Source: Chlorophyllum brunneum (Eukaryota > Basidiomycota > Agaricomycetes > Agaricales > Agaricaceae). Taken from it: DNA of 64,000 nt. The position numbers were made by a program, and so were the translations under genes. Each line of letters begins with the position of its first letter. Position 1 is the first letter of the stretch. The notes under the pieces are model-generated. The model was not told where the DNA came from. It saw only the letters and a list, made by a program, of their open reading frames with translations, and did no database searches. Location of the stretch: positions 434,001 to 498,000 of the forward strand of contig OY756146.1 of the NCBI GenBank assembly GCA_963576785.1, written 5' to 3'. This document shows positions 1-11,408 of this stretch, one piece after another.

Positions 1-142
1 GGGCGCTTGGTTGTCTTCACATTTGCTGTTTCTTTTCTTCTGAACTTTATCCTACCATCGATAACGCGTCTCTGCATAGACTCCCAGGATATAAATTGGT
101 GAGTCGAGCCTCGTCAAATTGCACGCCAGCACACCCGTTCAC

Positions 143-3100
143 ATGAGTACCTCTGCTGCAAAACTAGATACGCCGCACCTTCCCCCACCACGACCAGGCA
201 ACGCAGCGGACCTCCAGAAGTTTATCCAGCAAGAGCTCCCCCGCATGAATATCGAGGTCGATGCGCAGGAGTTCCTCACAAAGCTCCTCCCCGTCCCTGA
301 TGCTGTAGTGGCTGGGATATACAACGATTTGAAGAGAGAAGGGGTCTACAAAAACTCAAAATGGGTTGGATTCCCGTCCTCGGAGAAGTCCAAGTCGAGC
401 GAGAAGGCCAAAGCACCTTCGGTGCCAACAGGACCTCCCCCCCCTCCCGCCGCCAGTACCTCTGCTTCAGCAACGGACCCTGCTGCTACCGCGGACGCCA
501 GTTCTGCATCATCCACTGCAGCTTCCTCTTCCCAGTCCGTCGAAGCAAAGCCTGGCAAAGTCATGGAGGCGTCATTATACCAACCTTTTGTTGATCTAGC
601 CAACAAGATTACCGAGTGCACTCGAACGCTGTGTCCAAACGATGAGACCCCACCAGACAAACTGCGTGGGGAATGGGTTAATACGCATAATCGATCACCA
701 GGCTCGGACAATCCGCATTCGCAGACGCTTATGCCTGATATTTGTTTCACGTCTCAGACGAACGCTGAGGAGCTGAAGACGCTGCCAGTTCGGGAAGATG
801 CAGCCGACCAATCCAACAATACGATGGACGGGACGCAGGTGAGTATCGAAAACAGACTGGATTCGTTCTTTCTCATCGCGCTCGCTCTTAGGGAGATGAC
901 CAAGAGGGAGCCAGAGGAAGTGTAGTTGATGGTGAACGGGTATCTCTTCCACGTTACTTTATCTACCAATAGCTGATGCAATTTTTTATCCAGGCGGACA
1001 GTGGATTCGCGTCAAGTAGACAAGATCTCAATAGAACTGGTAGCAGCGACGTTCCCCAGCCTGAAAAGGAGCACGAAAATAGTGGAAAGGCGGCGACGGG
1101 CAAACCGGTACGTGTTTTCCCTACGCCCTACTACACCGTATCTGAGGCACCACACGGCCGCATTCAGCCATCGCACCACTGGCTTCAGATTTACACAGTG
1201 GTGGAGGTCAAAAGGAGCGCCGTTCGTTCTCTGCCTCAATTGTCCACATACGTCGGTCAAATATTCATGGAGCAGCTTGACCGACACTTCGTTCTTGCCC
1301 TCTCCCTCCACTTGGACAACATCCACGTCCATCTCTTTGACCGGAGCGGAGTGGTCAGCTCCACACCAATCAACATTCACGAGGTCAGACTCTAGCTTCA
1401 TCTCAACTCGCAATGGCTCAACCTGGCGTTTAGAAACCGGAGGACTTCATCCGCATCATCAGTAGTTTTTCCTGCTTGCCTGCGACGACGCTCGGGTGGG
1501 ACCCAACATTTCGTGTTTGGGATGGGAAGAACGTTGTTGCGTCCTATGCGACCTCGCTGCAAGAATTCAAGAGCGCATATGAGATCCCCTGGGTCATTGA
1601 TGGCTTCGAGGAGGGTCACACCAACACTGCTGGTGCTGGTCGTGGTCCCGCTGGCAACTTGGAGACCCCCACCAGCCAGGGCGGGTCCCTCACGAGCCCC
1701 TTTCGGGGTGAGTCAAACGACTGTTCGCCCGCTCAAGATGACACCTCTTCCACATGCCGTCGGTATGTCGCCATCCGGTTCTTGAACCTTCAGGATGCGA
1801 AGAGACTGTGGGGAAGAGGCACCATTGTGCTCGAGGTGGTTTCGTTGGAGGACTGGCTCCAGAAGAACAAAAAGGCATGCTCGCTGACTTATAGCCTGTG
1901 TAATTCCTGACTCTTGTCTAGGCGCAGGTGTTCGTGATGAAACAGTCGTGGCAACGGCTCCCTGGCCTTGACGACGAGGGGACGGTCACATTGTCCAATA
2001 CCTCCTTGAGACCCGACAAGCCAACGGAACGAGTGGATAGAGCTCGAGTTTTGCGTGAAGGCATCCAATCGTCGCCTTTTGAAGCGTGGGTGCTTATCCA
2101 GGCTGGTTTGAAGGACCGCTTGTACGAGAGTGGATATGTCAGGTGGAAGGCGGAGAAGGCGGAGACGTTGGCATCCATCCGCAAAGGACTCCGGCCATTG
2201 CCTTTGAAAGCGAGGAAGGCAGCTGCCACTGCTTCCAGGACCGGGTCCCGCGGATCGAGTATTCCGGGGGCCGATGCGTGGGCGAGGGAGCGACCAGTCG
2301 AAATAAGCATTCCACAGGCTGACTCCAAAGTCGAGCCCCCCATTTTGGTCTCCAGGACATTAGCTCGCACGTTCTCGAAGATGTCGGGTTGGCCAGTCAA
2401 ACATTTCAAGGACAAGCGGGAGTTCCTAGGTTGTCTCAAGGACGCGGTGAAAGGTTTGTATCTATTCGCCCTGGTGTTTCTTGGAAACTGATTAATCAGA
2501 TCATGAGCGATTGTACAAGGCTGGCGTAATGCATCGCGACATTAGCGTCAACAATATTTTGGTCTCGGCCAGTGGCAAAGGCCATCTGATTGACTTCGAC
2601 CACAGCAAGATCACTACTAATCTCAAACTGTTGCCGTCGCGTTCTGGATCGCTCCCACGACACATACGTGATGTCTATTCGACATATCTGGACCAGAGGG
2701 TCTTGGAGCTTTCTGAGCAGCGGTACGGTGATGACTATACCTATCTCGGAGCATTAGAAAAGGCCTGGAATCTCCATGATGGTGATATGAAAATGACTGC
2801 TGATCTTGGATGGATTGACGAGGTCGGCTATTGTTGTCAGTGAAATGGATGATGGCTAACCACTTCTGATAGCCGTATGCAATCCCGGATTTTGGTGATC
2901 GTAAACCGGGGCAGGGTTATATCACGGTGAGCTGTTCAATCAAATTCCTTGCATCTGACAAATCTCACGCCCCATTCAGGGCACTCCCCCTTTCATAAGC
3001 TGGAAGCTGAGGCGGAGCACAAAAATACATACAGCAATCCACGATGCCGAGTCACTTTGGTGGGTTGTGGTGTACATCACTCTCAAGTACGATGGACCAG

Positions 3101-3714
3101 GAGGAATAGAGCGAGAACTGTCTCAAGAGCTGACAACACTGATATACCACCTATTCTATGACTACGACCTCTCACTCGATGCGAAGGACAAGATCTTTGA
3201 TACAGCAAATCAGAACAGGAACCTGGAAGATTTACTGAAGCATATCAGCCCATATTTCGACAGCCTCAAAGGCCTCATACGGGACTGGTACAAGGTTCTC
3301 CAGATTGCATGGGCCTATCCCGAAGGGTTGGAAAACAATTACCCACACAGCGTCATCTGCAAGGTTCTGGACACAGCTATTGCACTGATTGATGCGGCTG
3401 AGGAGGGCGCTAAGTGGGTTGATCTCACAAAAGCCGAGGAGACCCGCAGGGAGCAATACTGGAAAGACGCCGAGTCGGCTATTCTCCGACAAATGACGGT
3501 CCATGCAGCTTTGGCGCAAAGGGGCTCGAAACTAGTGAAGTCCACTGCCTCTACTTCCGCTACCACTACCCCCTCCATCGCAACCCCCATTCCAGATCCC
3601 TCCAGGGAATCTTCAGCCATGGTTGTTACCCCGCCTCGACCCACAGCATCGAAAAATTCACTTCGCTCTCCCGAAGAACCGCAATCAAGGAAAAGGAGCC
3701 GAAACCGCTTGTAA
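143..3714 (+). CDS. FunK1-type fungal protein kinase
   Basis: Multi-exon gene encoding a fungal-specific FunK1 kinase-like protein, a family expanded in basidiomycetes. The first usable ATG is at 143; the open frame extends upstream without another ATG. The middle part carries the family signature RSGVV after LFDRS (about 1340-1360) and LGWDPTFRV (about 1490). The C-terminal lobe has the catalytic-loop motif MHRDISVNNIL (about 2528) and LIDFDHSK, where the DFG motif is DFD, as is usual in this family. It continues with GTPPFISWKL and HDAESLWW across spliced exons (2979-3075). The tail (3540-3714) is Ser/Thr/Pro-rich and ends in a basic cluster. The intron at 1875-1921 appears to start with GC instead of GT. 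All joins keep frame, so the gene looks intact. Substrate and role are unknown. Confidence 0.9.
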
Positions 3715-4459
3715 AAAGAGTTTGACATTTTGCTATTCTTACTCTCTTTCTATCATGATCATCCCCGTTGGTCCGCCGTAGACCCCGACTCAAGACTTGT
3801 ATTTTTGTACTCCCGAAATGATATTGATTTACGTCTCGTGATGCAACTCAGATTTCCAAGTGTTCGAACGTCGTAGATAGAGCCACACTAACAATGCTCT
3901 TGACTAGGTTCCTGCCATGGTTCCGTTTCTCACGTCGAAAGCCGGCTACGGACAGGCTGCTACCATGAAATTCACCCCCAGTATTTACCTCTCCTTTTGA
4001 TTATATCATACACGAAATTGCACGCCGCACCCCTGTTCCCAAATGCGCTACTCTGTAGGTTTGTAAGTTTCTATTTTTGCGTTTCATACCGGTTGCTATC
4101 GCTTAGTAGTCCACTGTCCACTCGCTTCTCCTCGGTTCATCCACGAGCCGTGCACTGGCACCACCTGCATGAGGCAGAGTACCGAACTGATAGCGTGCCT
4201 GCTCGATGGTAGCGAATGTGATTTTCAGAGTACCGGTCACATTCTCATTCTTGAGGTGCTGAATCAATCATTCACGACATCTAGTGAAAATACATGGTAC
4301 GGCAATAAAAACATCCCACCCAGGCCACTCATTACCGGTCTGTCTCAGATCGGAAGCGAGAATGCCCCAATGCATCCTTGCCAGAAGGTGAGCCAAACAA
4401 AGAAGCCACTGGTACTAAGGTACGGGAACGGCTACATATACAGATGTGAGTTGGAGCAA
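3715..4459. other. convergent intergenic region
   Basis: Lies between the 3' ends of the FunK1 kinase (+) and the Sos7-like gene (-) and should hold both 3' UTRs and terminators. Short frames at 3997-4212 and 4169-4483 have no recognisable content. I see no further gene. Confidence 0.6.
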
Positions 4460-5623
4460 CTAGCTCCCTCTTGCTCTTGCTAGTATAGCCCCTATTAGAC
4501 CGTGCACGTCGTTCGTCTGGAGATGCGCGTCTATAACCTCTGCAAGTCATCTTCAACACCAGATACACTCACCGTCAGCTGCCGAGCGTCGGGAAGGAAC
4601 ACAAGCGTGAGCACAAGAAGCTTGTTACGTTCGAGTTTGTAGGTGAGCTGAAGTTCATTATGCGAGACACATTTTGACTCGTGGAGGTCCTGCATGGAAC
4701 GATGAAGTGACAACGATGCTGTGAACCTAGGGATGTTTTTCATGATAAGACAAGACGGCGACTGGCACGGGTAAGAATCGGATGCACCAATCGTAAAGCG
4801 GTGCTGTTCTTGGGTCGTCCTTCCCAACATTAGCATTTCTGACCAACTTCTCAGCCTCTGCACGCTCCGCCCGCGCGTTCTCCAATTCAACATTACCCGT
4901 CTTCAGTTCCTCTTTCGTACTTTGTACCTGCTTCCGCGCGACTTCCACCTGGTCACTGAGCTCCTGCATCTCGGTTACTTGATCAGCAAGCTTCTGGTCG
5001 GCTGCTGCGATCGTTAGTCGAGGATGTGGTTGTGTTTGTCGCAGACGGGTAAGGGCAAGGCGAGCATCAATGATTTTCTGAGCAAGTGTGGTGGCTTTTT
5101 CTATTGCAGCTTTGGTTTTGTCGTAATCCTTTTGGACGAGAGGTGTAAGAGTGCGTATGTTGTGATGCACTTCGGCCAACGTTGTTTTGGCTGCTTTGAG
5201 TTCTGCTTTTTTCTCCTCGTTGGTAGCGTTCAACTCTTTGACATCGTCTGCGGTGACAATGGGAGCATCATCTATATCACTAACGATAGACTTGACATAA
5301 CGATCTTTGGCATTTTGCTCGAGATATTGGAATTTGAGCTTTCGGAGAAATTCCTATCGGGGCAGGTCAGCATTGTTGTATGAGCTTGTACAAACAATCC
5401 GCACTGTCTGAGCGGCAAGGTTCGTCGATATAATAGCCGGGTCCCTGTTTTCGCAGTCCTCGAAATCGACGCCGGATTCCTCAGAGTCGAGGTTGTTGAA
5501 TTCGATGGGGTTCTGGACTAGACGAAGTTTGGGATTCGTGTGTTCGAGCTGACATTTGAGGTGGTTTGAGGTTGCGAGCAGTCGTTCCTGTTTCCGCTGA
5601 AATTCCAACGAAGGTCTGCTCAT
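4460..5623 (-). CDS. Sos7-like kinetochore coiled-coil protein
   Basis: About 340 residues from four exons. The start is the ATG at 5623-5621, giving MSRPSLEFQRKQ; an upstream in-frame ATG at 5662 would add 13 residues. Introns fit at about 5408-5352, 4785-4735 and near 4570-4540, all in frame. The order is an N-terminal helix, an acidic stretch, the segment FLRKLKFQYLEQNAKDRYV opening the second exon, a long coiled coil (Asn-Glu-Lys-rich, about residues 110-250), a DDPRTAPLYDW linker, and a small globular C-terminus ending LQTNDVHGLIGA and ARARGS. This layout matches my memory of the fungal kinetochore protein Sos7 (KNL1/Spc7 partner; Kre28-related). The assignment is by recognition only; another coiled-coil kinetochore subunit is the main alternative. 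The 5' end is 89 bp from the stop of the gene at 5713-6369. Two damaged copies occur at 43.7-44.3 kb and 63.8-64.0 kb. Confidence 0.65.
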
Positions 5624-5712
5624 GGTCGTTTGGCGTTGATCAGCACGTCCCATTTGGGTCACGTGTACGCGCTCAGACTTGGAAAGTTGCTCTCATATGT
5701 CTAGATACCATC

Positions 5713-6369
5713 CTACTTCACGAAACTAAATCTAAACTCTTTCTTCGTGAAACAGTCCTCAAACCACCTAGGTTCACCCAGCATTGGCACCAAGCGCTCG
5801 AACTGTTCCTTGGTGGCCCACCGTTCCAACAAACGCTTCGAAGCCGTGCAAGTCATCGTGAAAACCTGCACTAATCTTTGATCTTGTAAAGTGACAACCT
5901 GCCCTTCGGTTTCAGCTTGTTCGTCAGGTTTGCAATAGATAATGCGCAGATCAGAGCAGCGGCTGCGGCGCTTGAGGTGGAAGCGGGCGATACTTGTGCC
6001 TACTGAAATATCCATATTCATTACGGAGTCCCTCGCCTGGCCGAAATGGGTCATGAGCAACGTGATAAGCATCTTGTCGGTGACTGGCCAGCCATAGTGC
6101 CAGTGGCTCTCGCATTTAGCCCACCCTTCTGGCAGTATATCGCGGGGTCTTCGGTACAAACTCGAGACGGTCTACGATATCAAATAGATGGCAATCAGCT
6201 CGAATTCGAGGGTAAAGGCTGTGTGTGTGTCGACTCACCTGTCGGGGAGTTTCGGCTAATGAAGATGAGGTCTCAGCATTAGAGCGCTATCAGAATATCA
6301 TAAACGGATTACCAATACTTGCCCAGCGTTGGTACGTACCGGCTTGGGAGTAGATGGAGCACTGTTCAT
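5713..6369 (-). CDS. hypothetical protein, about 170 aa
   Basis: Three exons: a 10-codon first exon from the ATG at 6369, an 11-codon second exon (TSSSLAETPRQ), and a long third exon from about 6171 to the stop at 5713. The splice choice was forced by keeping frame into LYRRPRDILPEGW. The protein starts with a short Ser/Thr/Pro leader. It then forms a compact, mixed-charge domain rich in Trp, Cys and His (CESHWHYGWP, SRCSDLRIIYC, CTASKRLLERW), without a signal peptide or membrane span. I do not recognise the family. It reads as real because of clean splice sites, good codon periodicity and close packing with the Sos7-like gene on the same strand. Divergent from the gene at 6804. Confidence 0.6.
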
Positions 6370-6803
6370 GGTGTGTTGGTCCTTGTTCACACTCAGCGCA
6401 ACCTCAAATACAACTTGCGCTGGTCATGTGAGCATAACCGGCTTACCAATATTGCCATTCTCATCCCGTAAAACAAAAACGATTTGATGTGGCCGACTTG
6501 CTTGCCCTTTTTACTCAATTAATAGCAATAGTCCCGGCCAGTGTGGAATGAATAGTATGTGGGTGTTCCTCTGCAAAATCAACAAGACTGTTGTCTTGGC
6601 CGATGCGGAATGGATAGTATGTGGATACTCCATTGCAAAACCCAACAAGAATGTTGTCTTGGCCCCAAGCTACCTGTTTGTTTCAATAAAACTTATAGTC
6701 TCTGACCCCCAGAAGTTGAAACAAAAGGCTTTTTGTAGAGTCGGACTGTTGTGCAGCTGTAATATATAAACAAGCTATATTTTACTGTGAATTCTCAAGA
6801 ACC
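6370..6803. promoter_or_regulatory. divergent intergenic promoter region
   Basis: Separates the start of the gene at 5713-6369 (-) from that at 6804-8051 (+), so it should hold both promoters. A TATATAAA-like element lies at about 6763-6770, some 35-40 bp before the ATG at 6804. The tandem duplication at 6540-6664 occupies the centre. Confidence 0.5.
6540..6664 (+). repeat. 62-bp tandem direct duplication
   Basis: Two adjacent imperfect copies, 6540-6601 and 6602-6664. Both contain GGAATGRATAGTATGTGG near the start and GTTGTCTTGGCC at the end, with about ten differences between them. It sits in the promoter region about 140 bp upstream of the ATG at 6804. Confidence 0.85.
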
Positions 6804-8051
6804 ATGAACACTAACAACACCCCGCTTTATGATCTCTTAGCCCCAGTTGCTCTGAAAGATGCGCTGGGCTCATCCAAGGAATCACCGTGGTATGGTTTCT
6901 ATAATCTAGTGTTCCAACTCCTCAGCCGTGACTCTGAGCCGTTTGACACTGCTATCCTTTATCCCCAACTACTCATCACATGCGATGAGTGGCTAGAACA
7001 AGAGAATTCTGATGATGAGGAAGACAAAACACCCGACTCACCATCCCCGGTACCACGAACCAATGCTGGTAGAAGTTTGGTGAGACAATGCCACTATTAA
7101 CCCCAGCTTTCTAGCTTACTTGAACCCTGTTTTCAGACCTTGGAGCCAGGAGAATCGTCCCCCGCAAGAGCAAAGCTTTCTGCTGGAGAATTAGTCAAGA
7201 TACGTTCTTCCCGCATTCCCGATTTCGGTAGACGGCGATACTATCTCGATACCGATCGCACAATTATTTCTCAACGCTTGGATTTACTTGTGGAGATAAA
7301 AAAATTCGAGGGTAACGCGGTGACAAGGCAAATAACAAGGAAGCGTCTCATGGACCAATTGAACGAACAGGCAGCTCATGCATTCAGCGAAGATCCACTA
7401 CTCCCGGTAATCAGCTGTTTTGGGGCCATTGGTCACCGTTGGGTTTACTACGAAATTCGAAGGGAAACTCGACAAGACATCAAGGATAACAAGCGGGACG
7501 GAACGTATGAACCAGATTCGGATTCTTCTTCAGCATCGAACAGTATTTCCTCCTCTACAAGCCGTCGTCCCAGCTTCTTGGATAACAGTGGTACCGGTCT
7601 GGAAACACCCGATCGGCCATGCCCACGGGCTACAGGCCCAGAACCATCCACTTATAGTGTGGAGAGACGAGTTCGCCCTTTCAGTTTACCTGCTCCAATG
7701 TCGGAAACACCTCCCATCCCAGGTTCTTCCCCTGATCCTCTGGCTGTGTCAAGCCCACTCGATGACATACCACCACCTTCACCTTCACTTGAATTTCTGT
7801 CACAACTCGAGAGTTCCCCTGTGGTGATGCATGGCAAATTTGTTAACCCATCCACGATTGAGGAGAAACAGCATATCAAACAGATCATGGACCGGCTCGA
7901 CAATTTGGATAAGGATATTTCAACCCGCTACTTAGCTGTATACCGTTTTGCTGAAGAAGCCGGACCAGAAAATGAGGTGCCCGGGAAAAAAGAGCTCGGC
8001 GAAGATGAGATAAATTTCCTCCGTGACACCAAATGTTCCAATTTGTTCTAA
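6804..8051 (+). CDS. hypothetical protein, possible nuclease-like core
   Basis: Two exons, 6804-7079 and 7137-8051, joined in frame across a 57-nt GT-AG intron; about 396 residues. The N-terminal 90 residues end in an acidic run (ENSDDEEDK). Exon 2 begins with a conserved-looking core: SSRIPDFGRRRYY, then ISQRLDLLVEIKKFEG, then HRWVYYEIRRE. A PD...(x)n...E-I-K spacing of this kind resembles the PD-(D/E)XK nuclease fold, but this is only suggestive. Residues from about 205 to 310 are a Ser/Pro-rich low-complexity spacer, followed by a charged C-terminal helix region. No signal peptide or membrane span. Function unknown; probably a lineage-specific agaric gene. Confidence 0.6.
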
Positions 8052-8984
8052 CTGTGTACTAGACGCTATTTCTTCACACAATCAATACATTCACTGCGTA
8101 TAAACTCCAAACACTAAACTGTGCAACTATCTAAGATATCCTCGGAATTGGTCAGAGTAATCATAATGAGCAAATTTTAAAACCCATTCGAAATCAATTC
8201 CCCTACCACTCCTCGAATGAAGTCTGTATCTTACTGTATTTAAACTAGTCTGTGTCTTCCTCATGCCTCATCAGCCACGGACCCGAGATCCCACACTGGA
8301 CGGGATCGAGCTGGAGCAAGACTTGATATTGATTTAAACGGACTTTGTCCCTGCCGAATATGTGTTTGAAAACCCGGATACGTCCGGCCTTGCCCAGTCC
8401 TGCTTTTCTCTTAAATCCATCTCTGTGTCATATCACGCAGCTACTTCCAAATACTCTGTGTGGTCGGATCGTTAGGTGATGCTCCCCTACTCCAATCCCT
8501 AGACGCCCGGTATGCGATCGCACTATTGTTTTCTCCCTACAAGTAATTCCAATTGGGACCTATCCCCGTCTTCGGTCAACATGACGGGAATTAAATATGT
8601 TGTGTTCATAGAAATAGCTGTGTGCATTCATCCTCCAGAATTAACAAAGTTTAGGTTGAACATCGTCTTCGTCGGTCTATCGACTTCCGGATATTCTTTT
8701 GTGCCTATCATTCCTGGGGTGCTTCCATCCATATCAACAATCCAGACTTAGCAAATTAAAAACATAGGAACTCATGAAGTAGCAGGTCAGACGCAGTAAT
8801 AGTGTACTTCTGGTGTTCTGATAAGTAAGAACACCAAAAGCCGACCACAAGTCGTTTACACAGTGGGGTATGAACATTAGCGCAGCGGACAGGGATATGT
8901 GGGAGAAACATGGTTTATCACGGGACTGTGAGCCTTACATGGGGATTTTGTAGAAGTATTCACAATCTGTTTCCGCAGAGATGA
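8052..8984. other. intergenic region
   Basis: Holds the 3' UTR of the gene ending at 8051. A reading frame at 8512-8751 is short, lacks splice or domain support and was not called. A near-palindromic 10-nt pair (CTGGTGTTCT / AGAACACCAA) lies around 8810-8840. Confidence 0.5.
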
Positions 8985-9287
8985 ATGCAAGTGAGACGAG
9001 ACAGTATCAAGGCATTTAAAGAGGTGATACCGGCTCTAGTTCGCATTCCCCTTCTTTGGCAAACGCCTCCGGTTTCGATAATCCGGACCGCCCACTGGAA
9101 CGAAATGGGCGTTCGAGCTCCTGATTGGGAGGTTAGAGAGATCGACCAGTATATTGGATGGATTGAAAAACTAGTGGCAGCGGGAGGCTTTGGTAGATCG
9201 AGAAAAGCAGAAAAAGTGTACGATCAGTTACGCGGGCGCGTGCGAGAAGAAATCGAAGAGAAAAAGAGGCATAGAACGATGGGGTAA
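8985..9287 (+). CDS. possible small ORF, 100 aa
   Basis: Open from an ATG at 8985 to the stop at 9285. The product is charged and has no low complexity; it includes WNEMGVRAPDWEVREIDQYI and ends in a Lys/Arg/Glu helix. The composition looks coding-like, but there is no recognised domain. An upstream frame starting at an ATG near 8872 (MNISAADRDMWEKHG) could be a 5' exon, but the only splice that joins them is too short to be convincing. Could be the remnant of a larger gene. Confidence 0.3.
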   Translation: MQVRRDSIKAFKEVIPALVRIPLLWQTPPVSIIRTAHWNEMGVRAPDWEVREIDQYIGWIEKLVAAGGFGRSRKAEKVYDQLRGRVREEIEEKKRHRTMG

Positions 9288-11408
9288 GTATGCCTGACCC
9301 AGGAGACTGGTTAAAGAAAACAATTAAACTTCCTCACAAAGTAGAATATACACATCCACCCTACCGCTCAGTGGTGCTCATGTCTCCTATAAACACAAAC
9401 CACAACGCATACACTCACTGCCACCCTCGGATTCCTCGCATATCATTCAAGAATTCAAGAAGAGGTCCATAAACGCATTTTATCTGTCATTAGAAAGACC
9501 CATGTGGCGTATTCGTTCCAGATGTCCTTCTGTGGCAAAGATGATATTATTAGATATGGGACAATTTTTAGCAAAACAGGAAAAGGGCGTTACCGTCTTT
9601 GGTGGGCTTCTAGGGATGCTGACTAGTTGTATCGTAGTATAGCAGAGAACTCACCAGATCGTTGAAACGTCTGGTCATTTGATAATTTGTGAACCTGTCG
9701 AGGGCACCATCTTGACAGCCCCGAATTCACCAGGAAAGTAAGATATCCATCCCGGAAGCAAAAAAGAACACAGGTGGGTGAGGAGCCATTCCAGCGTTCT
9801 CGGTCCGAGTTGATCTATTTTCAGGTCATCCTTGATACGATTCGGTATTTGTAAGTTCGAGACTAGTGTCCGCTGAATCCGCGTTATTTCGACCGGCCGG
9901 AAAAGTACAGACAGTTCGGAATCCCGGCGGATTTTGGGATTTTCACAGCTTTTGGCGTCGGTAAGATTTTCAGGGGTGCCGATTGTAGGGATGTTGGTCA
10001 TTCTAAACGCAGGTAGAAGGTTCAGGATGTCCGAAACCATTGCCTTCCTGACATTGCTATTGAGTGAATAGAGGAATCAGCCGTTGTTGTCGGGTAGAGC
10101 GACAGGACGGGGTCTGGATGTTGAATTATAGTGGTGATTCTTGGCGTTGCTGATATGCCCATTCGGTTTGTCAAGCGAAACTGAGCCATTGAATGTGAGA
10201 ACCTCAGTTACCATGAGCATATAGTCTCGTTGACTCTCAGGCTAGTTTTGGTGACTCGCATGACATTATATGACATAAGTTAGGTGCTGCTCCATCTCAC
10301 CTGAGAATACCCGCCACGGGACCCTGTGCTCCTGTTTCGAGGGCTTTCGTTCTCAGGGATGAGAAGTCGAATTTGAAGATCAGAGGTAACGTGCAAATCC
10401 ATACGGCATGTCAATGCCAAGGATTCTGGGGATTCTAAGCAGGGTCTCGAACGAGTATCGTTCTAAGCCTTCTTGTAGCAAAGGTTCAGAGGATTGCTGG
10501 TTTGGTGGTCTTAAGCGCGGTCTAAATCCGGGGAGTGACAGGGTATCGGTGCCATGGGTTTATTCCCTTTGGCGCAAGTGCTCTATGAAGCATATGGCAG
10601 GTTTCGTTGGTTCTAAAATAGTGCTGAAACAAATTAATCCGTGAGCCGAGAATATATATGTGGGACGGCAAGCTATAATTGTGCTCTCTTCCTTGTGAGT
10701 TAACCTGCATGCAGACATGTAGATAACTCGTTGGGTGGCAGTATGGGTCCAGTGATTGGCTGTGGATGTGGGGGAGAGGTACAGAGAATGAGTTGATGAC
10801 AGATGATCAGGCTCTTGATCAAGTGTTGGCCTGGTGTCTGGCAAGTTCCGGGTAGGTTCCGGCAAGGACGAAAGAAGTCGCGTGCCTTGCAAAAGCCTCT
10901 CACATGGCGCCCGTTTTGGGAAGGTTTGGGAGTGACAGGAGCACTCGGGCCAAACAAGGACCAAACAGTCGTGGGAGTGCATATATGCAGTGCTGGACAA
11001 CAAGACAGGTCGTCTTTGCTGTCTGTCCATATTTCTTATTTCTTTCTCCCTGTCTCCTTCACGACGGCGACCGCCGTTCTAGGTATTTTTGTTGAAAGCA
11101 ACCATGTTTTCGCACTAAAATTCTCTAGAAGACTATCGTCCTGAGAGGGTTTCTCGCCTGAGCGCACATCTCGCTGCTCTTCAGGCGACCCCACACATTG
11201 TTCCGCATTGGCAGCAGCAGAGATAAGGTGCTTATTTATTTTTTCAATGCGCTTGCAACGGGGCTAATCTCCGAATTCAATGTTTTGTAGAGGGCCGTCC
11301 AACCACTTCTCAGTGCCAGGTAACCTGGCCACCCATTGATTTCCGGCTCTTGTTCTCCGCGGTTGCAATCTCTTTACCTGCTTAAATGTCTCCCCTTTGA
11401 CCTACGGT
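9288..11408. other. intergenic region with weak ORFs
   Basis: No gene that I can support. The best frame is on the minus strand at 10040-9675 (121 residues from a true ATG, including PTIGTPENLTD and LLPGWISYFPGEFG); nothing in it is recognisable and it lacks neighbouring exons. The last few hundred bases are the promoter and 5' UTR of the gene at 11409. An upstream ATG at about 11385 opens a four-codon uORF. Confidence 0.5.

Noticed and set aside
9675..10040. 121-codon minus-strand ORF from a true ATG
   Set aside because: No domain, no flanking exons and no splice support; kept only as a note inside the intergenic entry.
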